DNA of 36,946 bases, from contig NZ_AZAY01000013.1 in NCBI RefSeq assembly GCF_001021165.1, forward strand, positions 1 to 36,946, in the 5' to 3' direction. Under the pieces are notes generated by a model. The model was not told where the DNA came from, made no database searches, and was given only the letters and a program-made list of their open reading frames with translations. Shown here piece after piece: positions 15,069 through 22,248 of the stretch; position 1 is the stretch's first letter, and the number at the start of each line of letters is the position of its first letter. The translations under genes and the position numbers were made by a program. Source of the DNA: Marinitoga sp. 1197 (GTDB lineage Bacteria > Thermotogota > Thermotogae > Petrotogales > Petrotogaceae).

Positions 15069-15985
15069 TTTTTAGAGCCTCCTATATTGATTATTATTTT
15101 CGGTCCAGAATATAATTTTCCATTTATTAATACATTTGTTTTTTCATTTCTTGCCATTACAATGTCGCCGATTATAGCGTCGTTTAAAACTTTTGCCCAT
15201 GATAGAATTTTCACACCGTCAAAATATACTTCTATTGGTATAACCTGTCCTGCTTTAACATCTGGAATTTTTTTTACCGCATTTTCATAGATTATTTCAC
15301 CTTTTCTTAAATTCCTATTTGCCATGAATTTTGTTAAGTTATTTTCAGTGGTTTTTAATGGTGATATGGGTAATGAATATATATCTATGATTTTTTTTTT
15401 CAATAAATTTAAGTTTAGTGGAGTTTTATAGGGAATATTTTCTTTGGCTACATATACATAACCATAATTTGAAACATTGGCTTTAAATGATATGTATTTT
15501 TTTAGATTTAAATCATCCAGTATTAAAAAGTTACCATATATGTTATTTAATGAACGACGATATGTTGTATCAAGAACAGTAGATATTTTTGTATCTTTCA
15601 TATATTTGCTAATTTCAAAATTATTTATTGTAGCTTTAGGAGTATTGGTTAAAAATAATTCTTCGAAATATGTTTTTAAATATAATTCAGTATTTGATGA
15701 GTTGAAAATTTTAACTTCAGGAGAATATTTTATTGTAATTATTGATGATTCAAATGTAATATTTGTAAAGTTTGTTGTAGACAGTAATAAATTTTTAAGT
15801 TTTGATGCTTCATAAGTAATGGAGTTTCCCGAGAAAAAGGCCAATGTTCTATCAAATTTTAAATCAGGGAAAATGTCTTTTAAAGAAAAAACCCTATCAT
15901 ATGATGTAATTGTTGCCGGAATTGTGACATTTGAAAATATGTATATATTAACAGTAATAAATATTAAAAACAATATTTTTTTCAT
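15065..15985 (-). CDS. flgA: Flagellar P-ring assembly chaperone FlgA
   Basis: A 306-residue exported protein that helps FlgI assemble in the periplasm. The signal peptide ends near FSN (19). A diverged N-terminal region (20-170) is followed by an SAF domain (about 175-237, with MANRNLRKGEII). The FlgA C-terminal domain has VKAGQVIPIEVYFDGVKIL and AIIGDIVMARN, ending with NVLINGK and a glycine-rich tail. It is the first gene of flgA-flgH-flgI-flgJ and is divergent from rqcH. I see no convincing promoter for this operon in the 100-bp gap. Confidence 0.92.
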   Translation of the reverse strand: MKKILFLIFITVNIYIFSNVTIPATITSYDRVFSLKDIFPDLKFDRTLAFFSGNSITYEASKLKNLLLSTTNFTNITFESSIITIKYSPEVKIFNSSNTELYLKTYFEELFLTNTPKATINNFEISKYMKDTKISTVLDTTYRRSLNNIYGNFLILDDLNLKKYISFKANVSNYGYVYVAKENIPYKTPLNLNLLKKKIIDIYSLPISPLKTTENNLTKFMANRNLRKGEIIYENAVKKIPDVKAGQVIPIEVYFDGVKILSWAKVLNDAIIGDIVMARNEKTNVLINGKLYSGPKIIINIGGSKK

Positions 15986-16046
15986 TTAATCACCACACAT
16001 ATCAGTCTATTTTATTTTTCAATATTAGAAGATAAAAATCCTTATA

Positions 16047-16055
16047 TGGTATAAT
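16047..16055 (+). promoter_or_regulatory. Extended -10 promoter of rqcH
   Basis: TGGTATAAT lies 32 bases before the ATG; the upstream -35 is poor. The ribosome site GGAGG is at 16076-16080. Confidence 0.65.
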
Positions 16056-16087
16056 AATTTAGATAATCAATTAATGGAGGTTATTAT

Positions 16088-17659
16088 ATGCCGATAGATG
16101 GTTTGTTGTTAAATAAATTAATAAGAGAGGCACAAATTTTTGAAGGAGAAAAGATTAGAAATATATATCAGCCAGTTAATGATGAAGTATTATTACAACT
16201 TCAAAGTGGATTTTTGTTATTTGTATTAAAAAATCCATCATACTTAATTAAATTGGAATCAAAACCAAATATGCCAGATACTCCGCAAAATTTTTCTATG
16301 TTTTTAAGAAAGAGAATAAAAAATGCAAAAATTATAAAAATAGAGCAATTGGGACTCGATAGAATTGGTTATATTGAATTATCTGTTATTGATGAAACAT
16401 TTGAATTGAGAAACTATAAGCTGTATTTTGAACTTATGGGTAGAAATTCAAATATACTGCTTATTGATGAGGAAAATAAGATTATGGATGCATTAAAGAA
16501 AGGAGTATCTCCAAAAAGAAGTATTATGCCAGGGGCAAAATATATTCCTTTTTATAAAAGAGAATATATTAATATATTGGAAAATGAAAATCTTTATGAT
16601 TTAAATCAACCATTTATGGGATTTTCAAAAATAAGTAAAAATTTATTTTATGAGTATATTGAAAAATATGATTATATTTCATTTGTTTCAGAATTTCTTG
16701 ATAATTTAAATGTTTACACTTTTGAATACAACGGTAAAAAAGAAATACTAGCATTTAAACCGGTAAATTTCAAATATGATGAATTCCAAAATCCATCAGA
16801 AGGATTATTGAATTTTTTTGAATTGCAAAGTATGAATTCTCGTTTTTTAGAATTAAAAAAGCGTCTTGAAAAAACAGTTATAAAAGAGATAGAAAAATAT
16901 GAAAGATTATATAAAAAATTAAAAAACGAGGAGAAAGAGATAAGAGAAATTCCAGATTTAGAAAAAAAGGGGAGACTTCTTCAAGCATATCTTTATCAAT
17001 TTAAAGAAAAGACGGATTTTGTAGTGGTTGAAGATTGGGAAACTGGTGAAAAAATAAAGATAAACTTAAATCCTTTAAAAACACCGAATGAAAATTTACA
17101 GGTGATTTTTAAAAAGGTCCATAAATTAAAGTCAAAGGAAATACATCTTAAAGAAAGGATAAAGATAACAAAAAAGATGATAGATTATTTATATCAATTA
17201 TGGCAGAGCATTGACTTTGTAGAAGATATAGAGACTTTGATGGAAATAAAAGAAGAAATGATTCAGGAAAAAATTTTACAGGATAAAACTAAAAATAAAA
17301 GAAGGAAAAGATCGAATTCAAAACCATATGAATTTGAATTTAATGGATTTAAAATTTTTGTTGGAAAAAATAATATTCAAAATGATAAAATAACGAGAGA
17401 AGCGGATAGGGAAGATATATGGATGCATGCTCAGGGGATTCCCGGAGCTCATGTGATAATAAAAACAAATAAAAAGGAAGTGCCTATGGAAGTTTTATTA
17501 TTTGGAGCAAAATTGGCTGCAAAATATTCTAAAGGTAGGTATTCATCAAAAGTATCTGTTGATTATACTATGAAAAAACATGTCTGGAAACCTAAAGGTT
17601 CAAAACCAGGAATGGTATTATACAATAATTTTAAGACATTATATGTAGAACCAATATAA
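16088..17659 (+). CDS. rqcH: RqcH-type ribosome quality control protein (NFACT family)
   Basis: A 523-residue protein of the NFACT/RqcH family (older name fibronectin-binding protein A-like). In Bacillus, RqcH binds stalled 50S subunits and recruits tRNA-Ala to add alanine tails to incomplete chains. The NFACT-N domain starts MPIDGLLLNKLI. The Asp-Arg pair required for tailing in Bacillus is present as LDR (Asp91-Arg92). A helical coiled-coil region spans about 275-395, and the NFACT-R domain near the C-terminus has the signature DIWMHAQGIPGAHVII. It is slightly shorter than Bacillus RqcH. The gene stands alone between divergent flgA and a convergent M32 peptidase. Confidence 0.93.
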   Translation: MPIDGLLLNKLIREAQIFEGEKIRNIYQPVNDEVLLQLQSGFLLFVLKNPSYLIKLESKPNMPDTPQNFSMFLRKRIKNAKIIKIEQLGLDRIGYIELSVIDETFELRNYKLYFELMGRNSNILLIDEENKIMDALKKGVSPKRSIMPGAKYIPFYKREYINILENENLYDLNQPFMGFSKISKNLFYEYIEKYDYISFVSEFLDNLNVYTFEYNGKKEILAFKPVNFKYDEFQNPSEGLLNFFELQSMNSRFLELKKRLEKTVIKEIEKYERLYKKLKNEEKEIREIPDLEKKGRLLQAYLYQFKEKTDFVVVEDWETGEKIKINLNPLKTPNENLQVIFKKVHKLKSKEIHLKERIKITKKMIDYLYQLWQSIDFVEDIETLMEIKEEMIQEKILQDKTKNKRRKRSNSKPYEFEFNGFKIFVGKNNIQNDKITREADREDIWMHAQGIPGAHVIIKTNKKEVPMEVLLFGAKLAAKYSKGRYSSKVSVDYTMKKHVWKPKGSKPGMVLYNNFKTLYVEPI

Positions 17660-17690
17660 AACATAAGGGCTGAACAGCCCTTATGTTTCT
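17659..17690. terminator. Terminator between rqcH and the M32 peptidase gene
   Basis: An 11-bp stem (17661-17671/17676-17686, ACATAAGGGCT with AGCCCTTATGT) has a 4-base loop. Weak T-rich runs lie on both sides, so it may serve both convergent genes. Confidence 0.8.
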
Positions 17691-17707
17691 GTTCTTATAA
17701 ATAAATC

Positions 17708-19186
17708 TTATAATTCATACACCATATTATATTTATTTTCAATATAATTTATAAAATATTCCGGATTAAGCGATTCACCAGTTACTATTTTAACTAATTC
17801 GACAGGTTCATATATTTTTCCTTTTGAATGTATATTTTCTCTTAACCATATTAATGCAGGATGTAAATTGCCATGTGATATTTTGGTATTGAGATCTGGA
17901 ATATCTTTTTTCATTTTATAATAAAATTGTGCAGAATACAGATTTCCCAGCATATAAGATGGGAAATATCCAAATGATCCATGAGCCCAATGAACATCCT
18001 GTAATACGCCTTCACTATCGTTTTCTGGAATAATACCAAGATATTCTTTCATTTTTTTGTTCCAGATTTCAGGTAAATCTTTAACTTCTATATTATCATT
18101 AATCAAAGCCTCTTCAATTTCAAATCTCAGCATTATATGCAGATTATAAGTCACTTCATCTGCTTCTGTTCTAATAAAAGACCTTTCTACTAAGTTTACT
18201 GCTTTAAATATATCTTCAGGTGTATATTCCTTAAATTCCGGAAAAATTTCTATTAAATCATTATAAAAATATTTCCAGAATTCAAGGCTTCTTCCTATAA
18301 TGTTTTCCCAGAATCTGGATTGGCTTTCATGAATAGCCATTGAAGCACCATCGCCAATTGGAAGACCATAAAATTCTTCAGGTATTCCCTGTTCGTATAA
18401 TGCGTGCCCACCTTCATGTATAGTGCTATATAATGAATCATTTAAATCATTTTCATTGTATCGAGTTGTAATTCTTACATCGTTAAAGCCTATAGTTGTT
18501 GTAAATGGATGCATTGAAATATCCATTCTTCCAGCATCAAAATCATATTTCATAAGTTTTAAAGCTTTTAATGACAATTCTTTTTGTTTTTCTACAGGGA
18601 AATATCCTTTCATAATAGATGTAGGTTTTTTCCCATTATCCAATTTTTTTAAATAGTCAACCAAAAAATTTTTTAAGGGATTAATAATTTTTTTTAATTC
18701 GGCTGTTGTTAATCCTGGTTCATATAAATCAAGCAAGGCATCATATCTATTTTCTTTATAGTTTAAATAATCAGCCATTTTTTTGGTTAATTCTACAACT
18801 TTTTCAAGATGAGGTTTGAATATGTTGAAATCATTTTTGTTTTTAGCTTCTTCCCATGAGGATTGCGCTTTAGCTGTTTCTATATTAAACTCTTTAAATA
18901 GTTCAGGCGGTATTTTTTTAAATTTTTCGTATTCTTTTTTTCCAACTTTTATAATAGCTTTTTCAATTTCATTCAAATTTTCTTTTTCAGCTTCTTTAAT
19001 TAATTCTCCAATTTCATCAGAAACAGATAATTCAAAAGCTTTTGTTGAAATTTCACCTATTACGTCGGCTCTTTTATCTGCAGCTTTTTTGGGCATATGA
19101 GTTTCAAAATCCCACTGTAATAATGCCGCTGCGGTGTTATATTTTGATATAAGTAGATATCTGTTTTTTAATTTTTCAATTGACAT
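17708..19186 (-). CDS. Carboxypeptidase Taq, M32 family metallopeptidase
   Basis: A 492-residue metal-dependent carboxypeptidase that removes C-terminal residues from peptides in the cytoplasm. The zinc motif is HEGGH (257-261). The third ligand is supplied by Glu287 in HESQSR. Other M32 signatures are HPFTTTIGFNDVRITTR before the zinc site and RTEADEVTYNLHI after it. Length matches the family. The ATG at 19186 has AGGAGGAAT upstream. It lies 32 bases after the LacI-family gene on the same strand, so the two are probably co-transcribed and the peptidase may be under that regulator. Confidence 0.96.
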   Translation of the reverse strand: MSIEKLKNRYLLISKYNTAAALLQWDFETHMPKKAADKRADVIGEISTKAFELSVSDEIGELIKEAEKENLNEIEKAIIKVGKKEYEKFKKIPPELFKEFNIETAKAQSSWEEAKNKNDFNIFKPHLEKVVELTKKMADYLNYKENRYDALLDLYEPGLTTAELKKIINPLKNFLVDYLKKLDNGKKPTSIMKGYFPVEKQKELSLKALKLMKYDFDAGRMDISMHPFTTTIGFNDVRITTRYNENDLNDSLYSTIHEGGHALYEQGIPEEFYGLPIGDGASMAIHESQSRFWENIIGRSLEFWKYFYNDLIEIFPEFKEYTPEDIFKAVNLVERSFIRTEADEVTYNLHIMLRFEIEEALINDNIEVKDLPEIWNKKMKEYLGIIPENDSEGVLQDVHWAHGSFGYFPSYMLGNLYSAQFYYKMKKDIPDLNTKISHGNLHPALIWLRENIHSKGKIYEPVELVKIVTGESLNPEYFINYIENKYNMVYEL

Positions 19187-19218
19187 AACAATTCCTCCTT
19201 ATTTTAGAATTTTAAAAG

Positions 19219-20208
19219 TTAAGCTGATTGTCTTATAATAAGTTTAGGTTCAATAAATTTTCTAACCTTAAAACTTTTTTCCATCAATTCTATTAATTTT
19301 TTAATTCCTATCTTTGCTAATTTATCTATAGGTTGTTCTATTGTTGTTAATCTAGGTTTAAAATATGTACCAATTTGAATATTATCAAACCCAATAACTG
19401 CAAGATCTTTTGGTACATTAATATGCAACTCATTGAGTGCTTCTATGACACCCAAAGCCATTAAATCAGTTTGTGCAAAAATAGCATCTACCTTTTTTAA
19501 TAATGGTTTATTTTTTTTGATAGTTTTTTTTGCAGATTCAAAGGTTACGTCAATATCCAGAATATATTCATTTTTTATATCAAAATCTTTTAAAGCTTTT
19601 TTATAACCATTAGTTCTTTCGATAAATTCGTGATTTATACTTAATCCGGATAAGGTTAAAATATCTTTGTAACCCTTTTCTATTAAATACTTTGTTGCAA
19701 TATAACCACCTTTCTGTTGATCTGTTCTAACAAAGTTAATATCTTTGTTAATGTAATTTTCTGAAAGATAATGTAAAAATATATAAGGTATATTTTTTTC
19801 AAGTATAAATTCAACATCTTCTTTAGATATGTCAGGATTCATAAGCAATAATCCATCAACACTTCTACTTTGAATCATTTTCTTTATATAATTTTTTTCA
19901 ATTTCATATTCAATTCTAACATGATATCCTCTTAATTGGGCCTCTTTGATTAACTTTCCTAAAAAATTAGCAAAAAATATTTCGCCTCTCATATCATCAA
20001 AAAATTGAGGTATAATTACTCCTATTGTATTTGTCTTTTTTTTATTTAAACTTCGAGCGGCTTCATTAAATTCAAAACCTAATTCTTCGGCTATTTTCTT
20101 AATCTTTTCTTTTGTTTTTTTTGATATATTAGGATAATCGTTTAAACTTCTTGAGACCGTTGATGGATTAACCCCAGCAATTTTTGCAATATCTTTTATT
20201 GTTACCAT
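19219..20208 (-). CDS. LacI-family transcriptional regulator
   Basis: A 329-residue DNA-binding repressor-type protein. The N-terminal helix-turn-helix TIKDIAKIAGVNPSTVSRSL (3-22) and hinge (47-58, with EAARSLNKKKTNTIGVI following) precede a periplasmic-binding-protein-like effector domain. Features of that domain include NPSTVSR, DAIFAQTDLMALGVIEAL and AVIGFDNIQIGTYFKPRLTT, and the protein ends in IEPKLIIRQS. The ATG at 20208 is preferred over GTG 20217 since AGAGGGG is then eight bases upstream. The effector is not predictable; most relatives sense sugars. It precedes the M32 carboxypeptidase gene and is divergent from glmM. Confidence 0.93.
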   Translation of the reverse strand: MVTIKDIAKIAGVNPSTVSRSLNDYPNISKKTKEKIKKIAEELGFEFNEAARSLNKKKTNTIGVIIPQFFDDMRGEIFFANFLGKLIKEAQLRGYHVRIEYEIEKNYIKKMIQSRSVDGLLLMNPDISKEDVEFILEKNIPYIFLHYLSENYINKDINFVRTDQQKGGYIATKYLIEKGYKDILTLSGLSINHEFIERTNGYKKALKDFDIKNEYILDIDVTFESAKKTIKKNKPLLKKVDAIFAQTDLMALGVIEALNELHINVPKDLAVIGFDNIQIGTYFKPRLTTIEQPIDKLAKIGIKKLIELMEKSFKVRKFIEPKLIIRQSA

Positions 20209-20231
20209 ATTTCTCACCCCTCTATGTTATA

Positions 20232-20260
20232 ATAATACTACAACTTTTAATTTATGTCAA
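20232..20260 (-). promoter_or_regulatory. Predicted promoter of the LacI-M32 transcript
   Basis: On the minus strand, TTGACA (20260-20255) and TATTAT (20237-20232) are 17 bp apart. An inverted pair TAATACTA (20233-20240)/TAGTATTA (20273-20280) flanks the -35 side and could be an operator for autoregulation; that part is inference. Confidence 0.7.
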
Positions 20261-20267
20261 TTTGAGT

Positions 20268-20273
20268 TATAAT
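20268..20273 (+). promoter_or_regulatory. Possible -10 of the glmM promoter
   Basis: TATAAT lies on the plus strand upstream of the inverted-repeat element, with no good -35. If used, the transcript leader would include the whole 182-bp element before glmM. Confidence 0.4.
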
Positions 20274-20288
20274 AGTATTAAATAGAAT

Positions 20289-20470
20289 GTCTAAAAAGTC
20301 AAATTCACTCAGACAGCGATTATCCTTAAAATTATTCATTCTCAGCCGTCGCTCAAACAATACATCGTGTATTGTTTCGCTCAAAATCACATCCGTGTAA
20401 TTTTGACGGCTTACATTCATAATTTTAAGGGCAATCTTCGAGTCTTCGTTTTATTTGAGACTTTTTAGAC
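20289..20470. repeat. MITE-like imperfect palindrome upstream of glmM
   Basis: A 182-bp element fills the gap between the LacI promoter and glmM. Its terminal inverted repeats are GTCTAAAAAGTC-AAAT (20289-20304) and ATTTGAGACTTTTTAGAC (20453-20470). Inner arms also pair: CCTTAAAATTAT and GCCGTC on the left match GACGGC and ATAATTTTAAGG on the right. At the centre is a perfect 10-bp hairpin with a 3-base loop (20355-20364/20368-20377). There is no reading frame for a transposase. The left end resembles a second copy at 33339-33368. This structure fits a miniature inverted-repeat element; clear target duplications are not visible. Confidence 0.65.
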
Positions 20471-20507
20471 GGTCTAAGTATTAAAGAAAAACATGGAGGT
20501 GTTAAAG

Positions 20508-21824
20508 TTGAAAAGGCTTTTTGGTACCGATGGTATTAGAGGACTTGTGAATGAAGAATTAACTGTTGATTTGGTATATAAAATAGGTAATGCTTTAGGA
20601 AGAATGTATGCAGGGAAATATGAAAAGCTGTTAATAGCAAGAGATACAAGGAATTCTGGCGAAATGATTGAAGCAGCATTATCTGCTGGGGCATTATCTG
20701 CAGGACTTGATGTTGAATTTTGTGGAATAATAACAACACCAGCGTTAGCCTATTTAACTAAAAGTGAAAAAACTCTTGGAGTTATGATATCGGCTTCACA
20801 TAATCCATCTAATTATAATGGAATAAAAGTTTTAGCAGAAGGATTTAAAATTTCAGATGATGATGAAATAGATATAGAAAATTTAATTTTAGAAAAACAA
20901 CCTGAATATGTTCCATATGGAGAAATTGGCAAAATGAATTCTTCTCATTTAAAGGATAAATATATAGGATATATACTATCCTCTTACGATATGGATAATG
21001 TTCCGTATAAAATAGCAATAGATGTAGGAAATGGCGCTACAGGAGCATTAATTGATAAAATTTTCGGGGCTTTTGATTTAAATTATGATGTGTATTTTAA
21101 TAGCCCTGATGGATTAAATATAAATGAAAAATGCGGGTCTACACATCCAGAAGTTTTATCGAATATAATTAAAAATGATGGTTATGATTTAGGGATACTT
21201 TTTGATGGAGATGGAGATAGATGCTTATTTATAGATAAAAATGGAAATTTGATTGATGGGGATAAATTAATGGCTATTAATGCATTGAAATTAAAAGAAC
21301 AAAATAGATTAAATAATGATCTTGTTATTGTAACTATTATGAGTAATCTCGGTCTGGAAAAATTTTTGGAAAAGCATAATATTAATCTTGTTAGAACTGC
21401 TGTGGGAGATAAATATGTATTAGAAAAAATGCTGGAGTCAGATGCGGAATTGGGTGGAGAACAATCAGGGCATATTATATTTCTTGATAAAGCAACAACT
21501 GGAGACGGTATTATAACAGCCTTGGAAACGTTGGAAACATTAACTTTTTTTGGTAAAAATATAAATGAATTAATAAATGAAATTCCGCAGTATCCTCAGT
21601 TATTAAAAAATATTTCTGTGAAGGATAAAAAGTCTGTTATGGAAAGTAAAAAATTAAAGGAGAAAATTAAAGAATATACATCTCTTCCTGATTTTAGATT
21701 AGTCGTAAGGCCATCAGGGACAGAACATAAAGTTAGAATAATGGCAGAAGGGAAAGATGAAGGTCTGGTATATTCGGTTGTAAATGAATTGTATGAAATT
21801 ATAGAAGAAATAGATAAATATTAA
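20508..21824 (+). CDS. glmM: Phosphoglucosamine mutase GlmM
   Basis: A 438-residue enzyme that interconverts glucosamine-6-phosphate and glucosamine-1-phosphate on the way to UDP-GlcNAc for peptidoglycan. The family start KRLFGTDGIRG argues for TTG at 20508, with GGAGGT eight bases upstream; an ATG at 20493 has no ribosome site. The phosphoserine loop is ISASHNP (Ser97), the metal loop is DGDGDR, the sugar loop is GGEQSGHI and the phosphate-binding loop is RPSGTEHKVRIM. The gene is monocistronic and ends at a strong terminator. Confidence 0.97.
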   Translation: MKRLFGTDGIRGLVNEELTVDLVYKIGNALGRMYAGKYEKLLIARDTRNSGEMIEAALSAGALSAGLDVEFCGIITTPALAYLTKSEKTLGVMISASHNPSNYNGIKVLAEGFKISDDDEIDIENLILEKQPEYVPYGEIGKMNSSHLKDKYIGYILSSYDMDNVPYKIAIDVGNGATGALIDKIFGAFDLNYDVYFNSPDGLNINEKCGSTHPEVLSNIIKNDGYDLGILFDGDGDRCLFIDKNGNLIDGDKLMAINALKLKEQNRLNNDLVIVTIMSNLGLEKFLEKHNINLVRTAVGDKYVLEKMLESDAELGGEQSGHIIFLDKATTGDGIITALETLETLTFFGKNINELINEIPQYPQLLKNISVKDKKSVMESKKLKEKIKEYTSLPDFRLVVRPSGTEHKVRIMAEGKDEGLVYSVVNELYEIIEEIDKY

Positions 21825-21857
21825 AAACAAGCAGGCAATATCCTGCTTGTTTTTTTA
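21825..21857. terminator. Terminator after glmM
   Basis: An 11-bp stem (21825-21835/21842-21852) of AAACAAGCAGG with CCTGCTTGTTT is followed by a long T run. It has an A run on the left, so it can also end the convergent response-regulator transcript. Confidence 0.92.
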
Positions 21858-21888
21858 TAAAGCATTATTGTACAGGTCAATATGAACT

Positions 21889-22248
21889 TTATTTATTTAA
21901 TACTTTTAGTATGGACTCAATGACTTTCTCCTTATCAAAAGGTTTTACTATATAATATGAAGCACCTTTTTCAATAGCTTCAAGGACTCGCATTTTATGT
22001 CCTAAAGCTGTAACCATTATAATTTTAGCATTGGGATCATATTTTATTATTTCAGATAAAGCTTTGATTCCATCCATTACAGGCATTGAAATATCCATAG
22101 TTACAATATCTGGTTTGTGTTTTTTATATACAGAAATAGCTTCTTTCCCATCAGAAGCTTCAATAATATTAAAATTCAATGGTTTTAATATTAATTTAAG
22201 CTGATTTCTAATAAATGGAGCATCGTCAACTATCAAAATTTTAGTCAT
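21889..22248 (-). CDS. CheY-like single-domain response regulator
   Basis: A 119-residue stand-alone receiver domain. Acidic pocket residues are Asp8/Asp9 (VDDAPF), the phosphoacceptor is Asp52 in MDISMPVMDG, Thr80 lies in VTALG, and the conserved Lys102 is in VKPF. There is no output domain, so it probably signals by protein contact, as CheY does, or as a relay step. Its ATG overlaps the stop of the upstream CheA-like kinase (TAATG), which makes that kinase the likely phosphate donor. Confidence 0.95.
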   Translation of the reverse strand: MTKILIVDDAPFIRNQLKLILKPLNFNIIEASDGKEAISVYKKHKPDIVTMDISMPVMDGIKALSEIIKYDPNAKIIMVTALGHKMRVLEAIEKGASYYIVKPFDKEKVIESILKVLNK

